The notes beneath the pieces are model-generated. The model did no database searches and was not told where the DNA came from. It worked only from the letters and a program-made list of their open reading frames with translations. The translations under genes and the position numbers were made by a program. Positions 50,039 through 61,637 of a DNA stretch of 64,000 bases are shown here, one piece after another. Source of the stretch: Liolophura sinensis (taxonomy: Eukaryota > Mollusca > Polyplacophora > Chitonida > Chitonidae); NCBI RefSeq assembly GCF_032854445.1, contig NC_088301.1, positions 40,413,187-40,477,186 of the forward strand, given 5' to 3'. Position 1 is the first letter of the stretch; every line of letters starts with the position of its first letter.

Positions 50039-53000
50039 GCAAAATTCTTTAAAATGGCCAAAATTCTTTCTGTTAGCTTTATAAATATATATATTTGGAT
50101 GTATGGTATTGTACTAGGTATTGATTAGATCTTGACACATCATGCATGCATATGTATGGGTCTTACAATTTATTTTAATAAGATTGCTGTATGTTTCGCC
50201 ATATTTCATGTGGTGTCATCAAAAGTATACATGCTGACATGTACAGCAAAAAGAGGCTACAGTAAAGACTAATGACCTTCTCAAGCCATGTGAATACCAT
50301 TCAAGGTCCCTGTTTTTTTTGGTTTTTTTTGTTTTTTACCTGGATTTTATTCCTTTCAATTTTCCTGTGTTGGAAATGGTTTTTTTATCGTTTTTAAATT
50401 GATATTGGTAGCTTTTTTTTTTATTGGGGCTTTTTGTCAAATAAATTGGATTAGCCCACTTTATTCTTTGCTCCCCTGTAACTGTTGCCAAAGCTCTGGT
50501 GTACAGGCCCTGTGCGGCTCATGTGTTGGCTATGAATTATCCTACATCTAACCTATTTCCATCAACAAACAAGATCAAAGGCCCTTTTCCACTTAATTTG
50601 TTAAAGCGGTTGCCAGTGGTTGTAAAAGGTGTAAATTGATTCTAGATAGTTTGACAAAAACTGCCAAACCTGTAGCCTGGCACAAGCCTCTTAATTCCTC
50701 TGGACATCATCATTTGTTAGGGTCACAATAGAACCCTGGATTTAACTCAAAGGATTTCACGATGTATTTTCAAAATGGCTTAAATGTAAACTTCCCACTG
50801 GCTAGATACTGTGTGCTTTGTGAAAAAGTGTGCATTGCAGTAGTTGAGTTGCTTCCCCTTCCACTCCAGGTGGCTGAAATAATTGCTCATAAAGTCGTTT
50901 TACCAGATTAGACGTGTTGTATATCACCACTTGTCAATAAATCCAAACACTAGCGACCATGATGCTCACTATAGGTTAAAATTAATAAGTCAAATGTATA
51001 CAGCAGTCATTCATTTCTTTATGGTGAATTTTGACATTTTTGTCCCATGTTTTAATAAGAAAAAAAAAACATATTTTCTCTGACATTGTAATTTCTGTAT
51101 AGGAAATTTACATCTTGTACAGTAGCACGGAGGCTTTGGGTTTTATACTGCTATCTTCTTTTGTGGAGATTCTGGTATTAGGTCATAAAAAATGATAAGG
51201 ATTGGGGCATTACTGGGGACATTGGCACGCAGCCTTTATGGCTATTGCCAGATAAAGCCCTTGGCATACAGATCTCAACTCCTCCTACAGAATGACCCGA
51301 TTAACTGTTATTACTTGCCCTAGGCTTCCTTGTCCAACAACCCAATGGCTCAGGGGAAGCAAGGGAGGTAACAGGCATTGCGTCAACGATGAAAGCGTTA
51401 AAGCAATAATGTTCTCCAAGCTGAGATGGTGTGGTATTTTTAATAGCGGCTGCAGATGGGGACAACGTGATATGTGTGCAAGAGGCAAATGGGCTATTGT
51501 GTTTTTGTCTTTTTTTCCCTCCTTCTGCGGTGGTTGTTGTTCCCTTGCGTGTCATCATGGTGAAAAAGTCATGGCCTCAAGCTGAAGACCTCTCTCCATC
51601 ACCAAGAAGTGGACGCCTTGAAGTGTGTACAGGCGAGCCAAACACATTGCTGAAAAATATCAGAATAGTGTGAAATGCCCAATTGTGTTAGTGCCTGACA
51701 AGCATCCATAGAGCTTGGTTATGTTCTGAGACTTGTTGGCATTACTGACATTGCTTCACAGTTGTTTGACATGTCGTCCTGAGTACAACCCTTCGCTCCA
51801 GCTCACATCTGATGTTCATTACATGTACACTGAACAGATGATTCAAGACAAACCATAAACAAATCCAAATCGGGCAACATTTGAATGCGTGAATTTTATT
51901 TTTATTTTTTTTACTGAAAATGAGGTTTTCGTTGCAGAAACATTTTGCAGTAATAATCTGTCACCAAAGTACTTGTAATTCTGAATTCCTTTTGTAACAG
52001 GATTTCATAACTTTTATTTTTCAGTTTTGTCTTTATAGGTCTCATCATTGTAGTACATCGAGCTTGAATGCATGTACATTTCTGCGGGTGTAAGACAGAT
52101 GCATGTTAAAATGTATGTACAGTAATTAAAGTTTTCTCACTTGGTTTATCAAGGCATTGACTACAGAAATGTTATGTGTCATACCCACCAGCATAGAAAT
52201 GATGTCATGAATTGTAACACAGCATATATGGCTACCATAAACTCTTAAGTGGAACTTCAGTTTCATGGCCCCTCATCCGAGTAAATGTGTATGAAGCTAG
52301 GTGTACTCGCATGTGCAAGGTTTATGAGCCAACGTCGGTCATCATCCTGCTGACTTCCAGCCAAGCAGTAGTAGAAGCTCTTGGCTGTAGGTGTTACTGG
52401 ATGGAAAAGACTTGGGTGTGTAACGACCCTTGTTGGTAATAGCTTACTGGTGTAAACTAACAGATCTATCAATCACGCTCATGGGGGAAAGATTCTTTTT
52501 GATGAAAAATAAACACTCTGGCTGATTTGTTGTGATGGGGAATATTTGCTTGTCCTGGGGCGACAAGTAATTTCCTCTCCAGCAGTATTGACCAAAACTT
52601 GCGTTATATCCTAGTCTAAAGAGCTAATGAAATCAGTTGACCTTTGACTCTTGTAAACTGTGGAAACACTCAGACATGGCTGGTGAATGGTTGCTCTTCT
52701 TCAATATGAAAAAATAAGAATTTGTCAGAATTTACCTAAGGTATTGACTTAACTAAAATTCATTGGCTCATACAGATCTCTTCAAACATTTCAACAGAAC
52801 ATGGTAGCTTCGTTGTTCAAGACATGAATTGGGGCCATTTTGGTTTTTATTGGGAGACATTTGTAGATTATTGGAATCAGTTCATGCAATTTCCTTAAGC
52901 CGCGTTGAGGATGTTCCAATTCCATCAGAAGACTTCTTCAACTGTTTGACGTCTGCCTAATGCTTTTGTAGTCCTCACTATATGTAATCTATTTTATACT

Positions 53001-53449
53001 GCAAAGTGATTATGGGGATTTCTTTATTTGGCCATGGCTGTGCCAGTTTGAATGTATGTGCATGAGTCATACAAACATGTATATCTGTACTCTAGTTTGT
53101 TTATTGTCATTTTGTGACAATTTTTCTATGTTTATAGTTTGATAAAACTCTAATGTTTTATTGTTCAAAATAAAATGTTTTGTTTGCTAAGTTACGTGAG
53201 AACTGGATGTTAAAAAACTGTACATTTAATCTACAAAAAGCAAACTAAAATGGTGTTAAAATTCATGTAAGGGGTAGAAATTATCTCCTCTAGTATCTGC
53301 TCTCCAAGTGTCATTAAAAGTAATATTTGATGGAGCACCATTGTTACAATGACAGTGGCAGTAGCACTGATATTACAGATACGTGCACTAGTGTCTACTG
53401 TTGAGAAAGCATGAAAGATACATGTACATTGAAGTGAAGCTCTGACTCA

Positions 53450-54060
53450 GTGACCAAGGAATTAATCTGTGGCTTGTGTTATTCAGCAGAAGTATCCCGA
53501 GTGCATATTTATCACATGTCCATCCTGCTTTATGGGACAAAAGCCAACAGGATGAGGAAGCCATTTAATTAACAGTCTGGCTGACAAAAGACAATTGTAG
53601 TCTTATTTGTACACACAGCACAGCACTGAAGCTTCATCCACACCTGCCCAAGCACATTGTTTAATAGCTGTTGTTTCATACCCTTGTATTTGGCTGAAGA
53701 GAATTGACTTTTGATCACAAGACCACAAGACCTTTTTCAACCTGTCCTAGCGGACAGACAACAAAGCAGGCAGCAGTAATGGATGGAATCTTGCTCTCGA
53801 CACATACCAATATTAGCTTGCCCGGCCACGGGGCTGAGAACCTCAAACAGAGCATTTGACAGTTTAGAGCGTCCCCGGTCCACATCAGTCAATCTAATTC
53901 TTCATGAATAGAAAAACGATAGAGCCTGGATTCTGTTATAACAAGGCTGACAATTTTGTCAACAAAACTAATCTCATGTGCACTGGAAATCAGCAGCAAT
54001 AGCTGCATCGAAATCTGTAACAAGTCTGCCCTCTTACACAATGGTCCCGAGCATTATCTG
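53450..54060. other. GC-richer unique segment, possible regulatory element
   Basis: A dense patch without stop-free exons, holding TTTAATTAAC at 53564-53573, GCATATTTATCA, GACAATTG and several ACAA/TTGT words of the kind bound by HMG-box proteins. It resembles conserved enhancer DNA, but this cannot be shown without comparison. Confidence 0.22.
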
Positions 54061-55239
54061 TGCAGGTAGATAGGAAGGAAGTGGGAATGCTTCCCCCCAT
54101 GCGGGTTGTCTGTTGAGATGCTGCCTCCATGTTGACACTGCTGGCATTCCGCTTCATATCATGGGTATGCTAAGCTGTTGTCACACAGGTATCACTGTCT
54201 CAGCTTACGCTGCATAGTAATCTTTCATTCTTACAGAAAGTCCAAGACACTTTCACACTTCCTCATGTGTAGGAAAAAATAATGCCCCTATTCTTCAGCG
54301 GAATTACAAGCATTGTTGCATACACGTTGTAACTGGGATTTTTTCTGCTGATCTTTAAATGATCATAAATGTAATACTCAGCTGTATTCTGTATATTGTT
54401 TCCCGCGTGTGGAGGCACTAGAAATTGCTAGGAGTCAGAGTAACACAATTTTAATCAACAGGACGGAAGGTTACACAGGTAGTCATGGATTTTGGCATGT
54501 TGCAAGATGCTGTTTGTATAAGTGTGAAGAACTGTGTGGTGCAGCTTAAAGCAACAGATGTAACTTTGTTATACTCTTTCCACATTTGCTAATCTTTCGA
54601 AGTTGTGGCGATCTTGCTGCATAAATTTCATGTTGTATGCCACAGTAAGCAGTGTTCATGTTGTATGTCGGATCAAATAGAACTCGCCCACATCAGCCCA
54701 TATTCATTCAGTAAACTCTAAATATAAATCGAGTGCTTTGTTATTATATGAGAATATGTTTGCAAATTCTTCAAGTTATGGGTTTTTTTTTTATTGTCAG
54801 AAACTGAATTCCGTAGCACAAATACACATAAAGCTACTGTGGTAAAGCATATTCAGTTACACCTCTTTGTTTTGTTTGATTTGATTCTTTGTATTTTCAA
54901 TATATTAGTTTCAAACTAAATCTCTGATGTCTGAAAAGGCAACCTAGTCTGAAATGCATTGTTTCTTTTGCCTTTGCTGTTCACAAGAAGAAATGTTTTC
55001 TCTTGCAGTCTGATAATATTAAAACGACCTACAAATCACAGATTTGCTGACCTGTCATATTAATATTCGTACAGGTACATTCACATGTAGACCTTTTTGA
55101 TGTCATGAAATTTTTGAACATGTTGAAAGACCATGGCTTGCAGAAGTGACAGTAAATGTTAAAAAATGCCAGAATAAAAAAGCACTATAAGTACTGCCTT
55201 CTCCTGGGTATTTCCTTATATTAGCCGTGATAGGTTGGA

Positions 55240-55900
55240 TTTTAAAAGGCAATATCTTGGACTTCGACCCATCTGCCTACAGGTAATTACGGAATGGGCA
55301 GCATTGTACGTTTGGCTTTAAATCTCTGACCTGTCATCGAACGAACGTTCAGCAATCAAACCAAATACCATCAATTAATCCCTGGATCAAGTTTGATGTT
55401 GACACGATCTCTTGCCCGATGGTACACAGCTCTCAATTGAACACGGAGCTTTCTTCGTGGACATTCTAGCCGGCCAGGAGATTTGTGTGTTATTGAATCA
55501 GCTTTGTTTACCAAGTTTCAGGTGGCCCTCTCTGTTACATTGTTGTGAAAGCGTGGACAGTTAACTTGTGCTGACCAGCAGGGGGAAACGTGTTTTCGTT
55601 CATGTTTAACACGCCAGTGTACAGGTCAGTGTTGACTAAGGGTCGAAAGCATTGCATTGACCAGCATTGCTTGACATTTACTCTCCACACCTTGGAAGTT
55701 GATTCTGTGCCTGCTACCTTGAGGAGATTCTTCATTCTCTTCTCCACATATCTGATGTGACACCTTTGGACAATTTAACAGATCGAACTTTGACCCTGGT
55801 CACTTCCACACAATTGATTCTGTCGGCCTGTTCTCCATGCCCCACCTTCAATATGAAATTTGATGTCACTTATCTCTGATATTTGTCTGTTTGCTCTCAG
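55240..55900. other. GC-richer unique segment upstream of a candidate exon
   Basis: A balanced-composition patch that contains another acceptor-donor junction, CATCTGCCTACAG/GTAATT at 55282. It runs up to the acceptor of the candidate exon at 55901. No repeat found. Confidence 0.18.
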
Positions 55901-55986
55901 GTCAATCTGCGGACAGGAAGAACTAATTGGCACTGAGGAGGTGTTCCCCCACTTCAGTCAACACCTCTGCTGTGAAAGTAGCAAAG
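55901..55986 (+). CDS. Candidate 86-nt exon
   Basis: A pyrimidine-rich acceptor (ATTTGTCTGTTTGCTCTCAG) opens an 86-nt stretch with a single open frame that starts after one base: it begins SICGQEELIGTEEVF and ends HLCCESSK, leaving G before the donor-like AAAG/GTCGAT. The other two frames have stops. The donor is poor, and the open frame would end at a TAG 20 bases further on, so this could also be a terminal exon. The start and end phases would fit the candidate at 44508-44550 upstream. I do not recognise the peptide. Confidence 0.25.
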
Positions 55987-58900
55987 GTCGATATAATGTT
56001 GTGTAGTCATTGATTGGATTGGATTTCTGCTCAAAGGGTGTGAATTCCAAAACTGTGTTTTTTTTTTCTTAAACATAGTTTCATGGGCTGTTCATATATT
56101 CAGTATATTCATACATGTATACTGTGCATTGTAGTATGTTATACATGTAAGGGCCAATTCCATACCCTTCTATGTAGAAACAAAGCAAATCAGCACGTAT
56201 ATAATGGTGTAGCTGGTAAATACTTAACGAGTGCATAATGAATATGAACAGAATTCATCAATGTTTAATTGTTATGAACAAAAATCTAATGATGTAATGA
56301 TTTTGAAGATGGTCATATGATAAAGTTTATATGATTATAATATATATTATCAGCACATGATGAAAAGTGAAGGGGTATCCTTTTGTTTGGTACATTTATA
56401 ACAGAGGCAAACTGTGTAATACCGGTATTTCAGATGTTATAAAACATTTTTTGGTGGTAGGCCTATACTGTGGCAGGAAATTGGTTCCACACCACTGATG
56501 ATAAAGTCGGCGTGAGAAAAACTTAAGGGAGTGACCTCATGTATCTGTGGTATGTAATACAGTATCAAAGGTACATGTACAATGCAGCAGCTTGGTGATG
56601 TGGTGCCTGACTTCTGCGGACGGGTAGCCAATGCATTAGGCTTGTGTTTCCCATGTTTTACCCCATTCTCCTTGTGAGACCAGGAATGTCTCTATGATTA
56701 GGAGTGCTTTGAGTCCCTGCCCCCCTCCATTCCCCCACAGTTCTCAGGTCCCCACCAGCCCCAGCAACATTTCACACCTGTGGCCTGATTGTGTCAAAGA
56801 GTTGAAGCGCAACACGTGACACAGCCAACTTTGCTGGCACTGAATTTTTAATCCTTGTGGAAGAATCAAGCCTTCGTCTATGTCTGTGATGGTGGGCATC
56901 CACGTGACATGGAAAAGTGTGAAGAATTGTTCGCACAGGCAGTTTGCGAAAAGATATTGAGGATTAAACGTGCACAAGAGTTTACTTTGCATTTATTGAT
57001 CACGGACTTAACGCCCATCCAACTCTCAATGCCTCTGTGTGTGCGGAAATTTCTCAGTTGGGGTTGCTCAGATTTGTTAATATGGAACTTGTGGTGACCA
57101 ACAGTCTATAAAGGCATGCTGCCACCACTTTCTTTAATACTGTCTCACAGACATCTCTTCTCTCCAAGAGGTGACCATCAGACTTAAGCTGTAAGAAGAT
57201 TTCTTTTCCTTTAACTCTAGGGCTCAGTTGTTGAGTTGACCTACTTTATCCCAAAGATTGGACTTGTTTCTAGTGCCTATGCTTGATACATGTGATACAT
57301 GTATCATTGCAAGAGGAAAAAAGACAATTTCATTGTGATAGGGACAGGGGATAAGGATTATAAACCATAATTTTCATGTTGTATAAAAGATGAATGTAAT
57401 TATTAAAAAGAATATCCTAACTAGTAAGGATGAAAGATAAGTCATTTAATGAAGACATGATGGATGCCTAATGTAGAAAACATATCACTATTTTGATTAT
57501 TACACCCAGTAAATGTAAAGTATATAGCAGCTAACTAAGATTTAATGTTAACATTTTCGTCATACATAAATAAAGAAAATAAAATTTTAAGACACAAAAC
57601 CATAGTGCACCATTTGCTACAGGAGTTGTTTTACTTGTATAACAGGGTCTTCCACACTATTTGTACCAGCTGAAACAAGATTCAGTTTGTTTTGAAAGTT
57701 CTCTCTGTTAGTATGAGGTTACAGTGTATAAATAAGAAACAGAGGTAAAATCCTCCTATAGTAGAAAAAATTAGCAAAGTTTCTTTCTTAGTCACATTAA
57801 ATAAACAGTTGATAACCAGTCATTACTGTCAATAATGGATAATTATTGAGAGGGAATGTTTCTCTAAAGTTAGAATTATTCTAAGGAATTTTGATCCATA
57901 GCTTTTGGGATTCTTCCCAAGATCACGAACAAAAAAAAGCATAACAGTAATGTAGAGGTATGCCATCAGTAATCAGAAACTGTCGTTAAAAGTGAATGTT
58001 GAAGGATGACTGATAGAGTGGAATAGAATCTGCTTAGATCCATCTATCCCTAAGGTTTCTTGAATCCTCCAAGACAATTACTGGGGATATTCTCATTGCT
58101 CCCCAAACACTGAGTTACTCTGGCCTTCTTGAAAAACGCAATAGTGCAGGCTTACTCCTCAGTATATCTGTCTGGAAATCGCTTGATGGGTATCCATTAC
58201 AACCCAGGCTTGGCCATTGAAAAGTTCATTGTTTTTACTGATGAGAAAGCAAATAGACAGAACTGTTTGGCTTTCTAATCATGGGTATTAAGGGGAGGCA
58301 TTTGGTCTTTAGTGGCTCAGTGTCTCAGTCCAACAGCCCACCACTCCAGGCCAATTGAAAGAGCCCGAAGCTTTGCTGCTCTCCAGTTCCAGAGCTCATA
58401 TCAAGGGTAAACATGACCCCTTCAATCAGGAATTTGAAGCTTTTTGATTTCTTGTTTCCATTCCGCAACAGATGTGTCTGATTAGATTTTTGACAGCGAC
58501 GACTTGGTCAAGCTAATATATCACCTGCTAAATGGCAACAAAGGGTTTTCATGTAATACATGTGGCTGGACTTCTGATTTGTCTACAAATGTTCAGCATT
58601 CAGATTGAAATAATCTGAACTTGAACAAAGGCTTTTGAATGTCTCATAAAAGTGATGTGTGTTAAAATATCGTGATAATATGTGATCAACAGCTGCTGAC
58701 AAAATAACTTGAAAATATGCCTTTGTCATCCAGCAAAACATGCCTTGTTCAAATATTCAGTGCAATGTTGCCATGTAGCATCAGTTTGCTGCTGTTTGGT
58801 GTGACCCCAATGCTTCTCTTTCACCACACAGTTTTCATAAGAGAGATACATGTAGCATTTTTAATTTTCATAGACCATCATTTCAGTGAGCACTTAATCA

Positions 58901-59329
58901 TTTCTGTCTGGCCATATTTATTTACTCTAAAGTGGACAGCAGAGAGCTGAACTTGGGTAGATAAAATCATACAATATTCATACCAGTTATACCGCTACAT
59001 CTACACTACACAAGATATACCTAACTCTGGTTTTGCTTTTTGTCATTAGGCTATCCATTAAGATATGTCGATAAAAGTGCACTCCTAGCCATCTGCTTAA
59101 GTAAGTCTGATCTACCACATAAAAAGTTACATGGTCTGAAGAGGAAAGCAGACAGTCTGTAAGTCTAGGCCCAGACACACAGTATTTTCATTGAATTCCT
59201 GTGAGACTAAAGATACTATTACAGTAATGAAAGATTGGCTGACCGCACAGGTTGTAGAATTCAGAGAGTGCTTTTCTACTTTTCTCATATCCTGCCTTGT
59301 TGCCAACCGTGTTGGTTGGATTACTCATT

Positions 59330-60180
59330 TGTCCCCTTGATCTGTAAATAAATGTAGGTATTCCCAGTGGAGGCAGGTTAAGAAACTCTGAAGGTTTTCC
59401 CGCCTAAATCCCTCATGATAAGTGAATTAATTAAGTAGAGGGGACCGCTAACATAAAAATCTCCCCTGTTGATTTGCACTCCAGGGCTCTTTGTGACGGG
59501 GCTCTTTCAGTTGCTTGCTGTGGCTCAGTCAAACTTTCTGATGTTTTCAGGAAGATTTTCCGCCGAATCCAGAGAACCAACATAGCTTGGGAGAGAAGAG
59601 GATCTGAAGGGAGTTTTATTTTCTTTTCTTTTTTCTTCTTTTTGTGAATTTTCCATTAACCAGTGTGTTTGTTTTTAAAGCTTGAAAAGATGAAGGTGAC
59701 ATCAGCAGCACATGTGACCATCACTTTACCTTTTTGTCCCTCTATTAATGACACGCCTCATCACAGGTCATTTACACCTTAAAACACAAAGAAGAAAAAA
59801 AGCAACCTTCTGATTAGTCCCTTGCCCTTTGGCCACCCCAAATTTTAGCCCCCTGTTCACCCTTGTTCGGAAGGTGACTTCTGTCTTATGACCAGTCAGT
59901 TTGGCTATGTACTGTAAGCCAGCCTGAGTCACACAGGTTTCGAAGGGAATTGATTGAGACATGTTGATTGTGTTTGAACAGACCAGGGTCAACACACAGA
60001 CTCCAGTACTCCTCAGATTTTCCATGATCGCCTTCCAGAGCACATTTCCTCCTCTTGTGATTTGAACATGCTAGCTGTTTGTTCATAGAACTACTGCCCG
60101 TCACTGCCCCATCCACACACTGAGTGACAGTATCTCTGTTTACCCCCAGACTTCCCTCTGAAAGCACCAGTGGATTTCTA
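59330..60180. other. GC-richer unique segment, possible regulatory element
   Basis: Contains GAATTAATTAAG at 59424-59435 and a stretch of balanced composition with two stop-poor minus frames (59768-60043 and 59886-60167) that overlap in different frames. Two overlapping frames with no domain argue against coding. It may be regulatory. Confidence 0.2.
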
Positions 60181-60497
60181 CAATAAAATCAGGGTTTTTA
60201 GTTGTGGTTTGCAGGAAAAGTTGAAGAATAACAAACCTTTATCCTTGTTTGGGTAATTGGTTGCACTAGATTCACAATCTGCTCAGGAATATGTAAATTA
60301 GTATTTGGACATATTTCAGGAAAAGCTTTAATACTAGAATTTGTTTGTGCTCTGTATGTGTTGAAACTAGCATAAAAAAGTATTCGGTAAAGAGGGGGAG
60401 ACAGTGTATACATGTATGTCTAATATATCTATTTTTTATATGATGTTAACATTTAGGGCTTCTGGTATTTTGCACAAGTGGTTGCTAGACAACTTGA

Positions 60498-60791
60498 ATT
60501 TGAGGGTTTAAGGGGCCTCTGTGGCTCATTTGGTTAGCACGCTAGTGCAGCGTAATGACCCAGGAGTCTCTCAACAATGCGGTCGCTGTGAGTTCAAGTC
60601 CTTCTCATGCTGGCTTGCTCTCCAGTCGTACGTGGGGAGGTCTGTCAGCAACCTGCGGATGGTCGTAGGTTTCCCCCGGGCTCTGCCCGGTTTCCACACA
60701 CCATAATGCTGGCCACCGTCGTATAAGTGAAATATTCTTGAGTATGGCATAAAACACCAATCAACTAAATAAATAATATTTAAGGGTTTAA
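60498..60791 (+). mobile_element. Full-length tRNA-derived SINE with 14-bp target duplication
   Basis: The head starts GGGGCCTCTGTGGCTCATTTG (A box within GTGGCTCATTTGGTTAGC), followed by GGTCGCTGTGAGTTCAAGTCC (B box), the body GCTGGCTTGCTCTCC, CAACCTGCGGATGGTCGTAGG, CTCTGCCCGGTTTCC, AAGTGAAATATTCTTGAGTA and the tail AAAACACCAATCAAC with AAATAAATAA. Direct repeats ATTTGAGGGTTTAA (60498-60511) and ATTTAAGGGTTTAA (60778-60791) flank it, 13 of 14 equal. It is the second complete insertion in the window and the only complete copy in the repeat-poor right part. The 61-codon frame in it is not a gene. Confidence 0.92.
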
Positions 60792-61033
60792 AAAGTCAGG
60801 TAAAACATATCTGGGACTTTTAAAAGCTGATGTTCATTGTATACCTCTATTCTCTAAATATCAGTAAACCGATTCATTTTCTGCAGATCAAGCAAATGTA
60901 TAGTTAAGGAGGTAAACTAATAAAATAATAATAGTTTTAATTGATTAATAATTTTAAACAAATGGTGTGGAATGGTCAGATAACTTTGACAGCAACCACA
61001 ATTGTGTCAGATCAGTGTGGTAGCTGAGAAAAA

Positions 61034-61067
61034 ATGCAGCAGGGGAATAGACGGATAATTGATCAAG
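61034..61067 (+). CDS. Candidate first coding exon end (weak)
   Basis: An ATG in a purine-rich context (GAGAAAAAATGC) opens a frame MQQGNRRIIDQ that runs into a perfect donor, CAAG/GTAAGTGTG, at 61068. There is no TATA box or CpG-rich promoter upstream that I can point to. The donor is the best in its region but one perfect GTAAGT every few kilobases is expected by chance. Confidence 0.13.
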
Positions 61068-61596
61068 GTAAGTGTGACTTAAGGAATGTGAGCTGGAATT
61101 AGATTGACCTGAAAATTGTATCTTAATAGATGACTGAATATCAAGTGGCAGGCAACTATGTTTTGTGGACTATTATGGTGGTTTGAAGGTAACAGAACAC
61201 CTTTGTCGTCTGCGTGTCTTAAGCCAGTTATAAACAAAGTCTTTAAAGAGGGAACGCTTTTTGATGGTAGGGTGTTGATTTACATGTAAGGTGTCAAAAA
61301 CAAACAAAAAGCTGGATTAAATATCTGTTGCTTCAGATCATATATGTTTCACCTTGGAAAGTTAAAATACAATAGTCATGCAGTCAAAGGATAGATCCGT
61401 ATATAGAAAATTAAAAATATAGAGCTACTATAATTATTATATGAAAAATAGCCATAGGGTAGAAGAAAAAAGTGTTCAAAATACGAAATAATACTTTTAC
61501 ATGTATGTTTATGTTTCTTACATGGGTAAGAAAGATGTCTGTCTGGAAAAGTTTTGGAATCTGATTCCTAAATTTAGGTTCTTTAAACGTCTGCAG

Positions 61597-61637
61597 TAGA
61601 AATGGATCATTCTCTCAGCGCTACAATAAGTCTGGAG
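61597..61637 (+). CDS. Candidate 41-nt exon (weak)
   Basis: An acceptor (TTCTTTAAACGTCTGCAG) and a donor GGAG/GTAAAA enclose 41 nt. After one base, the frame reads RNGSFSQRYNKSG and leaves one base. Start and end phases differ from those needed to follow the 55901 candidate, so they would not lie in the same transcript consecutively. Low confidence. Confidence 0.13.

Larger units (their letters stand above)
47488..60497. other. Long non-coding stretch, no gene supported
   Basis: Poly-T runs lie at about 47853-47868 and 48546-48562. Apart from the segments listed separately, I found no RNA gene, repeat family or exon that I can support. Frames of 60 to 97 codons occur on both strands without recognisable domains. 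Confidence 0.5.
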
